Notes: generated from the sequence alone by a model not told the origin. A DNA stretch of 64,000 nt from CAXSBR01 sp964252015 (GCA_964252015.1 CAXULW010000003.1:1-64000), one strand, 5' to 3'; counted from the first letter of the stretch, positions 24,932 through 35,318 are shown. Program-made: numbers and translations.

Positions 24932-25821
24932 TCACGCCCGCCGCCACCGGGTACTCGCCACGACCTCGACCAGCGCCTCGACCAGGTCCCGATCGGTGTC
25001 GATCCGGTGCAGGGGCACGTTCGCCCGGCGCATGCGCTGCGCCAGCACGTGATCACGTTCGTCCACGCCGGACTTGTATCGGGCCCGGAACAACGGGTCG
25101 CTGGAGTCAAGGATCAGCTGCTCGCCGGTCTCGGCATCTTCGACCACGATCAGGCCGACGTCAGGCAACTCGTCGTCGGTTGCGTCCATCACCCGCAGGG
25201 CGGCGACGTCGTGGCGGTGCACCAGGCGAAGCAGCTGCTTGTCCCATTCACCGGTGCCGATGAAGTCGGACACGACGACGATCAGGGACCGGCGGCGGGC
25301 GACCGAGGCGGTGGCCTCCAGCATCGCCGCGAAGTCGGTGGTAGTGCTCGCGGCGGGGGCGCTTGCCGCCGCGCGGTCGAGCTCGTAGCCGATGCGCAGC
25401 GCCTGGGCGCGTCCGGTGCCCGGGGGCACGATCCGCGCCGATTCCCCGTCGTGGAGCAACGCCCCCACCCGGTTGCCGCCCCGACCGAACAGCCGGGCCA
25501 GCAGCAGCGCCAGGTCGGCCAGCACGTCGTGCTTGCCGCGACCCGGCGTGCCGACCGTCATCGACGCCGACCGGTCGAGCACCAGCCAGACGGTCAGGTC
25601 ACGGTCCTCGGTGAATTCCCGCACCTGCACGCTGTTCAGCCGGGCGGTGGCGTTCCAGTCGATGTGGCGGGCGTCGTCGGTCTCGACGTACTCACGCAAG
25701 CCGGCGAAATCCATACCCGAGCCGCGATAGGGCGTGCGGTACCCGCCCTGTATCCGTCCGTCGACGCGTCGGAGCACGCGCCATTCCAGACGGAGCAGCA
25801 AGCGGTCGGGGGCACCCTTCA

Positions 25822-25822
<1 letters not shown>
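24932..25822 (-). CDS. DUF58 domain protein
   Basis: The 296-residue soluble protein has the DUF58 signature GSGMDFAGLREYVETDDARH plus IDWNATAR at about 35-62, and a degenerate VWA-like fold (VWLVLDRSASM near 80). DUF58 proteins accompany MoxR ATPases and VWA proteins almost universally. It starts one base into the moxR stop (TGATG overlap). There is a 22-bp gap to the next vwa gene. Confidence 0.9.
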
Positions 25823-26799
<977 letters not shown>

Positions 26800-26869
26800 C
26801 GGGCCCTCTCCGGTTTAGCGGTGCGTGGCTGGTCGGTGGTGATGCGCGAACTGGCGATCGGCCAGCCGG

Positions 26870-27661
26870 TCATATGTGGGGCCCGTTTCCCGGGCCGGCG
26901 CCGTCCCCGCCCCCGACGGCAGTTCCGATCGGAACGGCAAAGGCGATTCCGGCGAAGGCGTCGTCGTCGCCGGGGTCGGCGATGGAGATCACGATGCCGA
27001 TCACGTTGCCCTTGCCGTCCAGCAGCGGGCCGCCGGAGCTGCCGGGATTCACCGACGCGTCGAACTGGATCAGCCCGGCGAACCGCCCGGTGTCGGTCTT
27101 GGCCGTGCGGTTCACCCCCGACACGACGCCGGCGGAGACGCTGTAGGTCAGGCCCAGCGGATTGCCGATCGCGACGACCTCATTGCCCACCACGGCACCG
27201 CCGCCGATCGTCGCGGCCACGATCGGCTGCGGCAGGGTCGCCGGCTTCAGGACCGCGATGTCGATGGTCGCGTCCGCCGACACCACCGTGGCCGTCGACT
27301 TGGTGCCGTCAGCGAACATGATGGTGATCGCGCTCTTGTCGGCGATGACGTGATTGGCGGTCAGGACTGCCCCGGTCGCCGTGGCGATCACGCCCGTGCC
27401 CAGTGCGCCCTTGGCGGTCCGCACGACGGCCACGGAAGGTCCGACCCGCTGGTAGATGCCGTTGACGGTGAGGCTGGCACTAGGACTCGGACTGGGCGAC
27501 GTGGTCGGGCTGGTGGCCGCCTTCGGGCTGGAGCCGCCGCCGGTGAATGCGAGCAGGGCGATCTCGACGACCAGCACCAGTATGGCAACGCCGCAGGCGA
27601 TCAGCGGCGTTCTGCTATTGCGCAGCGTCGACACCGCTCGATCATCAGAGCCGACGGCCAT
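26870..27661 (-). CDS. Membrane-anchored trypsin-like (S1C) serine protease without PDZ
   Basis: The 263-residue protein has one N-terminal transmembrane helix (LIACGVAILVLVVEIALLAF, about 20-40) and a Ser/Pro/Thr linker. A chymotrypsin-fold protease domain follows with all triad residues visible: His in VLTANHVIAD, Asp in ATIDIAVLKP and Ser in NPGSSGGPLL. It lacks the PDZ domain of classical HtrA/DegP. The C-terminus is Gly-rich. It is upstream of moxR on the same strand and divergent from the PLP decarboxylase. It probably acts in extracytoplasmic protein quality control. Confidence 0.9.
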   Translation of the reverse strand: MAVGSDDRAVSTLRNSRTPLIACGVAILVLVVEIALLAFTGGGSSPKAATSPTTSPSPSPSASLTVNGIYQRVGPSVAVVRTAKGALGTGVIATATGAVLTANHVIADKSAITIMFADGTKSTATVVSADATIDIAVLKPATLPQPIVAATIGGGAVVGNEVVAIGNPLGLTYSVSAGVVSGVNRTAKTDTGRFAGLIQFDASVNPGSSGGPLLDGKGNVIGIVISIADPGDDDAFAGIAFAVPIGTAVGGGDGAGPGNGPHI

Positions 27662-27765
27662 GACGTCACGGTACGAGCCGTCCGTGTGTGTTGGCTGGGT
27701 GATCGATTAGAGGACCAGCGCCGGCGGTCATCGAAGACTGAGGCCGGCTAGCGGATAATGCCGCA

Positions 27766-29037
27766 ATGACGATCGGCGGGGGAAACCAGCTCCAGTCCAC
27801 CGGCGTGGACCCGGCCCAGGTGTTGGCCGAGCTCCGCGACAACCGACACGACGACGCGCCGTGGCGGGACGGGCGCATATTCAGCCTGATTTACCACCCG
27901 GACGATCCAGTGCTGGAGGAAGTGCTGGCGGCCACCAGCCGGGAGTATCTGGCCGAGAATGCCCTCAATCCACGGCGGTTCCCCAGCCTGGCCCGGCTGG
28001 AGGCCGAGGCCGCAGACATGGTGTCCGGTCTGCTGCACGGCCCCGCCGGCACCGGCGGGCTGACCAGCGGCGGCACCGAGTCCATCTTCATGGCCGTGTC
28101 GGTGGCGCGCACGGTCGCCCGGGAAAGGGGTATCGCCGAGCCCGAAATCGTCACGGCCGTGACGGCCCATCCCGCGTTCGCCAAGGCGTGCCACGTGCTC
28201 GGGATCCGGCAGACCCGCGTCGCGGTGGACGCCACGAAACGCCTCGACGTGCAAGCGCTGCGGGCCGCGCTCAGCGCGGATACCGCGCTGGTGGTCGCCA
28301 GCGCGCCGTGTTATCCCTACGGCGTCGTCGATCCGGTCGAAGCTGTGGCCGCGCTCGCGGACGAGCGCGGCCTGCTCTGCCACGTCGATGCGTGCTTGGG
28401 TGGGTTGATCCTGCCGTTCTGGGAACAGCTCGGTGAGGCCGTGCCGCGGTGGGACTTTCGGGTGCGGGGCGTGACGAGCATCAGCGCCGACATCCACAAG
28501 TACGGCTACAGCTACAAGGGTGCGTCCGCCCTGCTGTGGCGCGATGCGGAGACGGCGTACAAACGGGCCTGGTTCGACGACGGCGTGTGGGGTGGCGGGA
28601 TGTACGCAACGGCCACGCCGGCGGGAACCCGCCCGGCCCCACCGATCGCGGGCGCATGGGCTTCCCTGCGCTACCACGGTAACCAGGGCTACTTGGCCAA
28701 GGCGGCCAAGATCCAGGACGCGACGCACCGACTGATCGCCGGTATCCAGGACATCGACGGGCTGCGGTTGACGACCATCCCGGACGCGCCGGTGTTCCAG
28801 TTCACCAGCGAAGACGTCGATCTGGCCGCCGTGGCCGACGTGCTGGAGGAGCGGCGGTGGTGGTTAAACCGCCAGCCTGGTGGTCTGCACGTGATGATCT
28901 CGCCCTATCACGTCCATATCGTGGAGGAACTGTTGGCCGAGTTGCGGTCGGCGGTGGGCCAGGTGCGGGCCGGACGAACCAGCCTCGGCGTCAGCGCCCA
29001 ATACGCCGGGCCGGCTGCGGTTTCGGTTGCGGAGTAA
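27766..29037 (+). CDS. PLP-dependent decarboxylase/lyase (sphingosine-phosphate lyase-like)
   Basis: The 423-residue fold-type I PLP enzyme has LTSGGTESIF (phosphate loop) near 99-108 and HVDACLGG (cofactor Asp208). The Schiff-base lysine is Lys245 in SADIHKYGYSYKG. NPRRFPSLARLE near the start is typical of the glutamate decarboxylase/sphingosine-1-phosphate lyase group. The substrate could be an amino acid or a phosphorylated sphingoid-like amine and cannot be decided. It stands alone, three bases from the convergent ssuD stop. Confidence 0.85.
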   Translation: MTIGGGNQLQSTGVDPAQVLAELRDNRHDDAPWRDGRIFSLIYHPDDPVLEEVLAATSREYLAENALNPRRFPSLARLEAEAADMVSGLLHGPAGTGGLTSGGTESIFMAVSVARTVARERGIAEPEIVTAVTAHPAFAKACHVLGIRQTRVAVDATKRLDVQALRAALSADTALVVASAPCYPYGVVDPVEAVAALADERGLLCHVDACLGGLILPFWEQLGEAVPRWDFRVRGVTSISADIHKYGYSYKGASALLWRDAETAYKRAWFDDGVWGGGMYATATPAGTRPAPPIAGAWASLRYHGNQGYLAKAAKIQDATHRLIAGIQDIDGLRLTTIPDAPVFQFTSEDVDLAAVADVLEERRWWLNRQPGGLHVMISPYHVHIVEELLAELRSAVGQVRAGRTSLGVSAQYAGPAAVSVAE

Positions 29038-29040
29038 CTC

Positions 29041-30147
29041 CTACAGCGGGGCGACGACACCGCGCTGGCGCAGCAGCCGACCGGCACCCTCGCCGAACCA
29101 GTAGGCCTCCTCCAGATGCGGCTGGCCGGACAGGATGGCGTGGTCGATGCCGAGGGAGTGATACTCCTCGAGGCGGTCGGCCACCTCCTCGTGACTGCCG
29201 ACCAACGCGGTGCCGGCGCCGCCGCGGACCAGGCCGTAACCGGCCCACAGATTGGGATAGATCTCGAGTTCGTCGCGGCTGCCGCCGTGCAGGTTCTGCA
29301 TGCGGCGTTGCCCGACCGAATCCATCTTGGCCAGCTGGGTCTGCACCTCGGCGATCCGGGTCGGGTCGAGGTCGGAGACCAGCCGGTGCGCCTCCTGCCA
29401 CGCCTGATCAGCGGTGTCACGGCCGAGCACGTGCAGCCGGATGCCGAAGGTCAGCTTGCGACCGGCCGCATCCGCCTTGTCCCGCATGCGGTCCAGGCGC
29501 TGCTTGATCTGCGGTGGGGTCTCACCCCAGGCCAGATACACGTCGACGTGGTGGGCGGCGACGTCCTCGGCGGCCGGGCTGGCGCCGCCGAAGAACAGCG
29601 GCGGCAGGCCCCATTCGCTCAGTGCGGCGGTGGCGCCCTGGACGGTGTAGTGCTTACCGGTGAAGTCGAACGTCTCCCCGTTGCTCGAGCCCCGCAGCAC
29701 CTGGAGGAATTCAGCTGTGCGCTCGTACCGTTCGTCGTGGCTCAGGAAGTCCCCGAAGCGGCGCTGCTCGCTCGGGTCGCCGCCGGTGACGACGTTCAGC
29801 AGCAGTCGGCCGCCGGAGAGCCGTTGGAAGGTCTGCGCCTGCTGCGCGGCCAGGGTCGGTGAGATCAGACCGGGACGGAACGCGACCAGGAACTTGAGCC
29901 GTTCGGTGACCTGGGAAAGGGCGGCGGTGGTCAACCAGGCGTCCTCGCACCAACTCCCCGTCGGGGTGAGGATGGCCTCGAAACCGAGCTGTTCGGCCGA
30001 CCGTGCGATCTGGCCCAGGTAGTCGATGCTCGGCGCGCGATCCACCGCGTCCTTGTCGCCGATGCCGCGCTCCCCGGCCCGTCCGGAGCCGACGATGCCG
30101 CGACCGTCGCCATTGGTGGGCAGATACCAGTGCAGGTGCAGGGACAT
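29041..30147 (-). CDS. ssuD: FMNH2-dependent alkanesulfonate monooxygenase
   Basis: The 368-residue luciferase-family enzyme releases sulfite from C1-C14 alkanesulfonates with FMNH2 and O2. Family marks include LHLHWYLPTNGDGR at the start, SAEQLGFEAILTPTGSWCED, VAFRPGLISPTLAAQQAQTF and RLLLNVVTGGDPSEQRRFGD. SsuD's usual length is about 380. It is the last gene of the sulfur operon, 13 bp after ssuC. The reduced flavin must come from elsewhere, possibly from the reductases at 47636-48657. Confidence 0.93.
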   Translation of the reverse strand: MSLHLHWYLPTNGDGRGIVGSGRAGERGIGDKDAVDRAPSIDYLGQIARSAEQLGFEAILTPTGSWCEDAWLTTAALSQVTERLKFLVAFRPGLISPTLAAQQAQTFQRLSGGRLLLNVVTGGDPSEQRRFGDFLSHDERYERTAEFLQVLRGSSNGETFDFTGKHYTVQGATAALSEWGLPPLFFGGASPAAEDVAAHHVDVYLAWGETPPQIKQRLDRMRDKADAAGRKLTFGIRLHVLGRDTADQAWQEAHRLVSDLDPTRIAEVQTQLAKMDSVGQRRMQNLHGGSRDELEIYPNLWAGYGLVRGGAGTALVGSHEEVADRLEEYHSLGIDHAILSGQPHLEEAYWFGEGAGRLLRQRGVVAPL

Positions 30148-30160
30148 CGCAGCCTTCGGG

Positions 30161-31027
30161 TCAGCGCGCGGTGGGGTCGGCGAAGCGGTAGGACAGCCGC
30201 AACAGGCTGTCGAAGAGGATACCCAGCACCGAGATGGCCAGAATCCCGCTGATCACGAGCGGGGTCTGCAGGTTGACCCCGGCGTTGTTGATGACGTAGC
30301 CGAGGCCGCTCGTGGCAGCGATCAGTTCGACGGCCACGATCGAGGTCCAGGCGCCACCCATCGCCAGTCGCATCCCGGTGATGATCGGGGGCAGGGCGCT
30401 GCGCAGACGCACCGTGACGAGAGACCACAGCCTGGAGGCGCCGAGGCTGCGGCTGGCCTGCACCAGTTCCGCCGGAACCGCGTCCAACGCGGCGACCGTG
30501 GAGATGATCATCACCGGCACGACGCCGATCAGGATCAGGATGAACTTGGGTTCCTCGCCGATGCCGAACCAGACGATCATCAGCGGAATGAACGCCAGCG
30601 GCGGCAGCGGCCGCGTGATCTCGATCAGTGGGTCGAGAATATAACGGATCACCTTTACCGACGCCATGATGCCGCCGACGGCCACGCCGATGATGACACC
30701 GGCGCCCCAACCAATCAGGATCCGGGCACCGCTGACCAGCGCGTGCGACCACAGCGTCCTTCCCCCCGTGGCCGGGTACTTCGTGAACAGGTAGTGCCAG
30801 AAGGTGTTCGCGGTCTTCTGGACCGACGGCAGGATCACCGGGTCGTTCTTGGCGTAGGAGATGAGCTCCCACGCCACCGCGGCGATGACCAGCCCCAGCA
30901 GGCCGTAACCGAGGCGTTGCCACGAGAAGCGGCGCCGCCGGCCGCCCGCGAGAATGGTCGCGGCGGCGTCGGGGGCGAGCAGGCCGCTGGGGCGTACAGA
31001 GGTATCGCTGGCCACGTCAGTGCTCAC
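30161..31027 (-). CDS. ssuC: Aliphatic sulfonate ABC transporter permease
   Basis: The 288-residue permease has about six hydrophobic helices. The EAA loop is in VPAELVQASRSLGASRLW, the hallmark of SsuC/TauC/NrtB. It starts at GTG 31027, overlapping the end of ssuB by 11 bp, and ends 13 bp before ssuD. It forms the membrane channel for sulfonate, taurine or sulfate-ester uptake. Confidence 0.92.
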   Translation of the reverse strand: MSTDVASDTSVRPSGLLAPDAAATILAGGRRRRFSWQRLGYGLLGLVIAAVAWELISYAKNDPVILPSVQKTANTFWHYLFTKYPATGGRTLWSHALVSGARILIGWGAGVIIGVAVGGIMASVKVIRYILDPLIEITRPLPPLAFIPLMIVWFGIGEEPKFILILIGVVPVMIISTVAALDAVPAELVQASRSLGASRLWSLVTVRLRSALPPIITGMRLAMGGAWTSIVAVELIAATSGLGYVINNAGVNLQTPLVISGILAISVLGILFDSLLRLSYRFADPTAR

Positions 31028-31826
31028 TTTCCAGAGCTTGGCGGATCTGCTTCTTGAGCCGGACGAACTCCAACGTCTCGGTGTCCTCGATCGTGCGCGG
31101 CCGGGGCAGGTCGATGTCGATGATGGCTTGGGTGCGGCCGGGGCTGCCGGACATCACACACACCCGGTCCCCCAGCAGCGCCGCTTCTTCCACGTCGTGG
31201 GTGACGAACACGATCGTGATCCGGTCGCGCTGCCACAAGTCGAGCAGGAACTTCTGCATCGCCACCCGCGTGATCGCGTCGAGAGCACCGAATGGCTCGT
31301 CCATGAGCAACAGGGTGGGCTGGTTGACCAGTACCCGGGCGAACGCCGCCCGGTGCCGCATGCCCCCGGACAGCTCGTGCGGGTAGGCGTCCCGGGCATC
31401 GGACAGCCCGACCGTGGCCAACAGGTCCAGGGCCCGCTGCCGCACCTCGCTCGTCAATTCGTGGCGCGCTCGGGGTCCGTAAAGGACGTTGTCCAGGGTG
31501 GTGAGCCAGGGGAACAGCATCGGCGTCTGGAAGAGCACACCGCGCTCGGGGCCCGGCCCGCGCACCGACGTCCCCTCCACCAGGACCTGTCCGCCGTCGG
31601 GCTGCGAGAAGCCGGCGAGCATGTTGAGCAAGGTGGACTTGCCGCAGCCGGATGGCCCGAGCAGGCACAGGAACTCGCCGGGCCGGACGGTCAGGTCGAA
31701 CCCGTCCAGTGCCACCCGGCCCGGCGCGCGGCGGGATCGGCCGGCGAAGTGTTTCTGCACGCCGATGATCTCGACGGCGGGACGCAGGTCGGCCTGCGTC
31801 CCGGCCACTCGGGCGGAGGTCGTCAT
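31017..31826 (-). CDS. ssuB: Aliphatic sulfonate ABC transporter ATP-binding protein
   Basis: The 269-residue ATPase has Walker A LGPSGCGKST, Q-loop GVLFQTPMLFPW, signature LSGGMRHRAAFARVL, Walker B LLLMDEPFGALD and switch His in VFVTHDVEEA. It belongs to the nitrate/sulfonate/taurine group. The start is ATG 31826, overlapping the ssuA stop by 4 bp (ATGA). Longer readings upstream lie inside ssuA and are rejected. Confidence 0.93.
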   Translation of the reverse strand: MTTSARVAGTQADLRPAVEIIGVQKHFAGRSRRAPGRVALDGFDLTVRPGEFLCLLGPSGCGKSTLLNMLAGFSQPDGGQVLVEGTSVRGPGPERGVLFQTPMLFPWLTTLDNVLYGPRARHELTSEVRQRALDLLATVGLSDARDAYPHELSGGMRHRAAFARVLVNQPTLLLMDEPFGALDAITRVAMQKFLLDLWQRDRITIVFVTHDVEEAALLGDRVCVMSGSPGRTQAIIDIDLPRPRTIEDTETLEFVRLKKQIRQALESEH

Positions 31827-32962
31827 GACCCGCAGTTGTCCTTCAACGCCTGCTGCACGTAGCTCGAGTCCAGGTGCGAGGTGATCTGAGCCGCGGTCGG
31901 CACCGTCGTCACCCGACCCTGGTCCTTGAGGAACTTGCCGGTCAGAGCATAGGCCTTGGCCATCTGGCCGGTGGCGACGGTGCCACCCGCGGACTGGAAC
32001 CAGGACAGCTCTTCTTTGGCCGTCACGAACGGGATGATCTTCGTGGCGGCGATCGCCTGGTCGCCCGGCGCGCCGACCAACTTGGCCGCCGTGGTGATGT
32101 ACTTGTCGGCGTCGGGTCCGACGCTGATGGTCTGAGCCCGCATGACCTGGCACACTACGTTCTGGACAATGTCCTTGTGTTTGCTCGCGAAATCATCGGT
32201 TACGGCGAGCACGTTCAGGGACGGGAACCCGAGCTTGGCGATCTGCTGGGCGGTCACGACCTGGCGTCCCTGGTTGGTCTTCTTGAGATCCAACGCCTGG
32301 GCGATCTCGACGTAGGCGCCGTCGATCCGGTGGGCCTTGAAGGCCGCCTCGACCGCGGCCTCGCTGGGGAATCCGACCACCTTGACCTTGCCGGTGAGCC
32401 CCTGGGTCGACAGCCACCCGCGGATCTCGAAGTCCTCCGACGAGCCCTGTAAGTCGCCGACGGTCTTCCCGGCCAGGTCGCTGTTGGTCTTGATCTTCGG
32501 CCCGACGATCAGCTGGGCGGCGTCGAAGTACTCGGCGTAGATGACCTTGAGTTTCGTGTTGTTGGCAATTGCCCCGACGACTGGCGGGTTACCCACGCCA
32601 GAGACGAACGGGAACGCGCCGCCGCGCAACTCGGCCAGCCCGGCGACGCCCGAATCGATCGGCGTGAGCTTGATCTTGCCGCCGACCTTGCCCGCGAGGT
32701 CGGCGTTGCCCGCAACCAGAACCTCGGGACCGATGGTCGCGCTCTGGAAGTAGCCGATGCCAACCGAAATGCTGGAACTCGCCGCCGCGCTGCTGCTGCC
32801 CGACGTCGATGCTGACGCTGATACGGATGCCGATGCTGACGGCGAGGAGGCTCCGGTCGACGACTTGGCGGACGACGCGCAAGCCGACAGCGCCAACGAG
32901 CCGGCGGCCAGCAGCGATACGCAGATCCAGCGTTTGCGCTGGGCGAAGAAATGGTTGGACAC
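31823..32962 (-). CDS. ssuA: Sulfonate/sulfate-ester ABC transporter substrate-binding lipoprotein
   Basis: The 379-residue lipoprotein has its lipobox at Cys28 (SLALSACASS), a Ser/Ala-rich linker to about 65, then an SsuA/TauA/NrtA type II binding fold (VGIGYFQSATIGPEVLVAGN). A late segment (PSLNVLAVTDDFASKHKDIV) is also typical. It lies between the dioxygenase and the ATPase in an operon fully devoted to organosulfur uptake. The preferred ligand is not readable. Confidence 0.9.
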   Translation of the reverse strand: MSNHFFAQRKRWICVSLLAAGSLALSACASSAKSSTGASSPSASASVSASASTSGSSSAAASSSISVGIGYFQSATIGPEVLVAGNADLAGKVGGKIKLTPIDSGVAGLAELRGGAFPFVSGVGNPPVVGAIANNTKLKVIYAEYFDAAQLIVGPKIKTNSDLAGKTVGDLQGSSEDFEIRGWLSTQGLTGKVKVVGFPSEAAVEAAFKAHRIDGAYVEIAQALDLKKTNQGRQVVTAQQIAKLGFPSLNVLAVTDDFASKHKDIVQNVVCQVMRAQTISVGPDADKYITTAAKLVGAPGDQAIAATKIIPFVTAKEELSWFQSAGGTVATGQMAKAYALTGKFLKDQGRVTTVPTAAQITSHLDSSYVQQALKDNCGS

Positions 32963-33014
32963 GGTGGTTCGGGCTCCCTCTGGGTTGGGTTTGTGGACGG
33001 ATCGAGCTGCAGGC

Positions 33015-33923
33015 TCAGACGGTGACGACCGGGCTGTAGTGCGACGCGTCCCCGTGCAATGAGTAGCTGGGCTGGGAGTCGACGTTGACCGGGATGTCTC
33101 CGGCGACGGTCACCCGGTTCAAGCGACGGGGCAGGTCGTCGTAGTTGTCGACTGCGTAGTGCTGGGTGATCCGGTTGTCGAACAGCACGAGCTGATTCGG
33201 CGACCACGCCCAGCGCAGGACGTTCTCCGGCTTCGTCAGGTGGTTCTGCAGCAGCCGCAGCACGTCGCGGGATTCTCCCCGGGAAAGGCCGACGATGCGA
33301 TCGACGAACGCCCCGATGAACAGCCCGCGTTCGCCCGTGAGCGGGTGCACCCGAACTACTGGATGCACCGTCTCGTAGCGAATCGAGGTGAACTGCGCCT
33401 GCCGTTCGCGCGCCGCCGCGTCCAGGCTCTCCGGTGGTACCGCGTAGTCGTAGTCGTTGGTGTGCACCGCCCACAGCGTGTCGGCAAAGGCCCGCAGCGG
33501 CTCGGGGAGACTGCGGTACGCACTGCCCGCGTTCGCGATCAGCGTCTCGCCCCCGTACGGCGGGACCACGATGCTGCGCAGCGTGCTCGCCTGGGGCGGG
33601 TTGACGATGAAGGTGACGTCGCTGTGCCAGATGTTCGAGCGTTCCTGCTCGCTGTCGATGGGCAGCACGTTGGGCGCGCCCGCCTCCGGCGCGATGGTCG
33701 GATGCGCCGTGGTCAGTGGTCCGAACTGGGCCGCGAAGCGCTCTTGACCAGCATCGTCGAGGTTGGCGTCTGCGAACACCAGTGCTTTGTGTTCGTTGAG
33801 GGCCGTGCGCACCTCGGCCACCGCACGGGCCGACAGCGGTCGGCTGACATCCAGCCCGACCACCTCGGCCCCAATCCGGGCCGTCACCTTGCGAACGTCG
33901 AGCCGAGATTCCAACGCGGTCAT
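33015..33923 (-). CDS. TauD/AtsK family Fe(II)/2-oxoglutarate dioxygenase
   Basis: The 302-residue dioxygenase liberates sulfite or sulfate from taurine or alkyl sulfate esters. The iron ligands His-x-Asp are seen in NIWHSDVTF and the distal His in RITQHYAVDNY. The 2-oxoglutarate-binding Arg lies near the C-terminus (LPRRLNRVTVAGD). The stretch PYGGETLIANAGSAYRSLPE resembles AtsK-type sulfate-ester dioxygenases as much as TauD. It is the first large gene of the ssu operon, downstream of a leader peptide. Confidence 0.88.
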   Translation of the reverse strand: MTALESRLDVRKVTARIGAEVVGLDVSRPLSARAVAEVRTALNEHKALVFADANLDDAGQERFAAQFGPLTTAHPTIAPEAGAPNVLPIDSEQERSNIWHSDVTFIVNPPQASTLRSIVVPPYGGETLIANAGSAYRSLPEPLRAFADTLWAVHTNDYDYAVPPESLDAAARERQAQFTSIRYETVHPVVRVHPLTGERGLFIGAFVDRIVGLSRGESRDVLRLLQNHLTKPENVLRWAWSPNQLVLFDNRITQHYAVDNYDDLPRRLNRVTVAGDIPVNVDSQPSYSLHGDASHYSPVVTV

Positions 33924-33975
33924 TTACTTGGGGCTCCGATGATTACGAGGCAAGCCGGAAGAGGGGTTTTCGCAC

Positions 33976-34028
33976 CGCCACCCGCGGCCCAACCCGCGCT
34001 GGCGCGGGGGCCGTCTCAGACGGTGGCG
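33976..34028 (-). promoter_or_regulatory. Nested hairpins between leader peptide and dioxygenase (putative attenuator)
   Basis: An outer 7-bp stem (34022-34028 with 33976-33982, CGCCACC/GGTGGCG) encloses two hairpins. One is CCGTC-tca-GACGG (34011-34023 region, partly exclusive with the outer stem). The other is CCCGCG-n4-CGCGGG (33993-34008). Mutually exclusive stems just after a leader peptide stop fit transcription or translation attenuation. Confidence 0.5.
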
Positions 34029-34038
34029 AAGCGGAGAA

Positions 34039-34113
34039 CTACCGACAGACGGCGCTGGCGGTCTGCGCCAGATCCACATAACGGCGCGAAACGAGCAAGG
34101 TCTCCGGGTGCAT
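34039..34113 (-). CDS. Cysteine-containing leader peptide of the sulfur operon
   Basis: This 24-residue ORF begins at ATG 34113. Its sequence is MHPETLLVSRRYVDLAQTAS followed by AVCR and a TAG stop. It matches the short actinobacterial leader peptides with an (R)xxVDLxRxxSxxCR-like pattern that precede cysteine and sulfur genes. The penultimate Cys codon (TGT) offers a sensor for charged tRNA-Cys. A good promoter places the transcription start at or near the ATG, so it is probably leaderless. It is followed by nested hairpins and the AtsK/TauD-like gene 116 bp downstream. Confidence 0.75.
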   Translation of the reverse strand: MHPETLLVSRRYVDLAQTASAVCR

Positions 34114-34120
34114 GCGCCGT

Positions 34121-34150
34121 ACCCTACTAGTTACATAGACAAGGTTCCAA
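34121..34150 (-). promoter_or_regulatory. Promoter of the leader peptide and ssu operon
   Basis: On the minus strand TTGGAA (34145-34150) and TAGGGT (34121-34126) are 18 bp apart. Only 7 bp separate the -10 from the leader ATG at 34113, which predicts a leaderless transcript. Confidence 0.55.
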
Positions 34151-34203
34151 ATGGGCTGATTGCTCCACCCTCCACCGTTGCCACCCGGGCCGGCGAGCCG
34201 ACC

Positions 34204-35262
34204 TCAGGCGTCTGAGGCCCGAGCGATCGTGGCGCGGGCGCGCCGAACGGCGATGCGTCCGATTGACGGCAGGACGTCGTCGAGGAATGCGTACGTCGAG
34301 CTGTATTCGGCCGCCGTGCTCGATCCGCCCGCGGCGCGCGCGCGCACGGTGGCGAGCCAGTCGATGATGTCGCCCCATCCCGGGGCGGCGAGCGACCCGC
34401 CGACGTACTGCACGGACAACGCGGCACAGAGGTTCGCGAAGGCCAGGCGTTGGCGCAGGGGCCACTCGTGCAACGTGCCCAGGACGAACGCCGCGCCGAA
34501 GACGTCACCGGCGCCGGTGGGATCGTGGGCGTTCACCGGCAACGAGGGCACCCATTCCTCCTCACCGGTCATCGAGTCGACGGCCAGTGCGCCTTGGCCA
34601 CCACAGGTGACAACCGCGATGGGTACCCGGTCGGCAAGTGCGAGGAGGGCGTCGTGGGGGTCGTCGGTATGGGTGTAGGCCATTGCCTCGACGCTGTTGG
34701 GCAGGAAGCCGTGGAAGTCAGACAGCTGTGAGAGCAGGCTCCCCGACCACTGCTCAGCCGGGTCCCATCCGGTATCGGCGAACAGTTTCATTCCGGTCGC
34801 GGCCGCGTTGGCGAACCATTCGCGCGGCTCGGCGTCCAGGTGCGCGAAACCGATCCGGGCATTGGGGATGACCGGCAGCAGCTCGGCCGGGGTCACGGGC
34901 GGGGGGTGCATGTGCGTCACCATGGCCCGGTCGCGGTCGACGACCATGGACACGGTCACCGGCGAGTGCCAGTTGACGAACCGGCGCGAGTAGGTGAGAT
35001 CGACGCCCTCCTGCTCGGCCAGGGTGGACCAGCAGAAGTCGCCGTAGACGTCGTCGCCGAACGCGGCCGCCAGCGTTGTTCGCAGCCCGAGGCGACTGGC
35101 GGCGATGGCCAGGTTGGCGATGCCACCCGGGCACGAGCCCATGCCGTCCACGAGCTGCTCGGTTCCGCGCGCAGGCAGATCCCGCAGGCCGGTGAACACG
35201 ACGTCGAGGAAGACGGTTCCCTGCAGGAACAGGTCGAACGGCATCACGACGGGATCATCCAC
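34204..35262 (-). CDS. PfkB family carbohydrate kinase
   Basis: The 352-residue ribokinase-fold kinase has a substrate-binding GGIANLAIAASRLGLRTTL segment near 46-64. The PfkB signature 2 with the catalytic Asp is in HDPTGAGDVFGAAFVLG near 245. It is longer than typical (about 310) because of a C-terminal tail after the fold. It is divergent from the GH4 glycosidase (56-bp gap), so it probably phosphorylates a sugar handled by the GH4/ABC locus. Sugar identity is open. Confidence 0.88.
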   Translation of the reverse strand: MDDPVVMPFDLFLQGTVFLDVVFTGLRDLPARGTEQLVDGMGSCPGGIANLAIAASRLGLRTTLAAAFGDDVYGDFCWSTLAEQEGVDLTYSRRFVNWHSPVTVSMVVDRDRAMVTHMHPPPVTPAELLPVIPNARIGFAHLDAEPREWFANAAATGMKLFADTGWDPAEQWSGSLLSQLSDFHGFLPNSVEAMAYTHTDDPHDALLALADRVPIAVVTCGGQGALAVDSMTGEEEWVPSLPVNAHDPTGAGDVFGAAFVLGTLHEWPLRQRLAFANLCAALSVQYVGGSLAAPGWGDIIDWLATVRARAAGGSSTAAEYSSTYAFLDDVLPSIGRIAVRRARATIARASDA

Positions 35263-35318
35263 CGGCTCGCACCTCCTGTCTTATCTCTGTTCCTCGTCGC
35301 GTTACTAGAGTTTGCACG

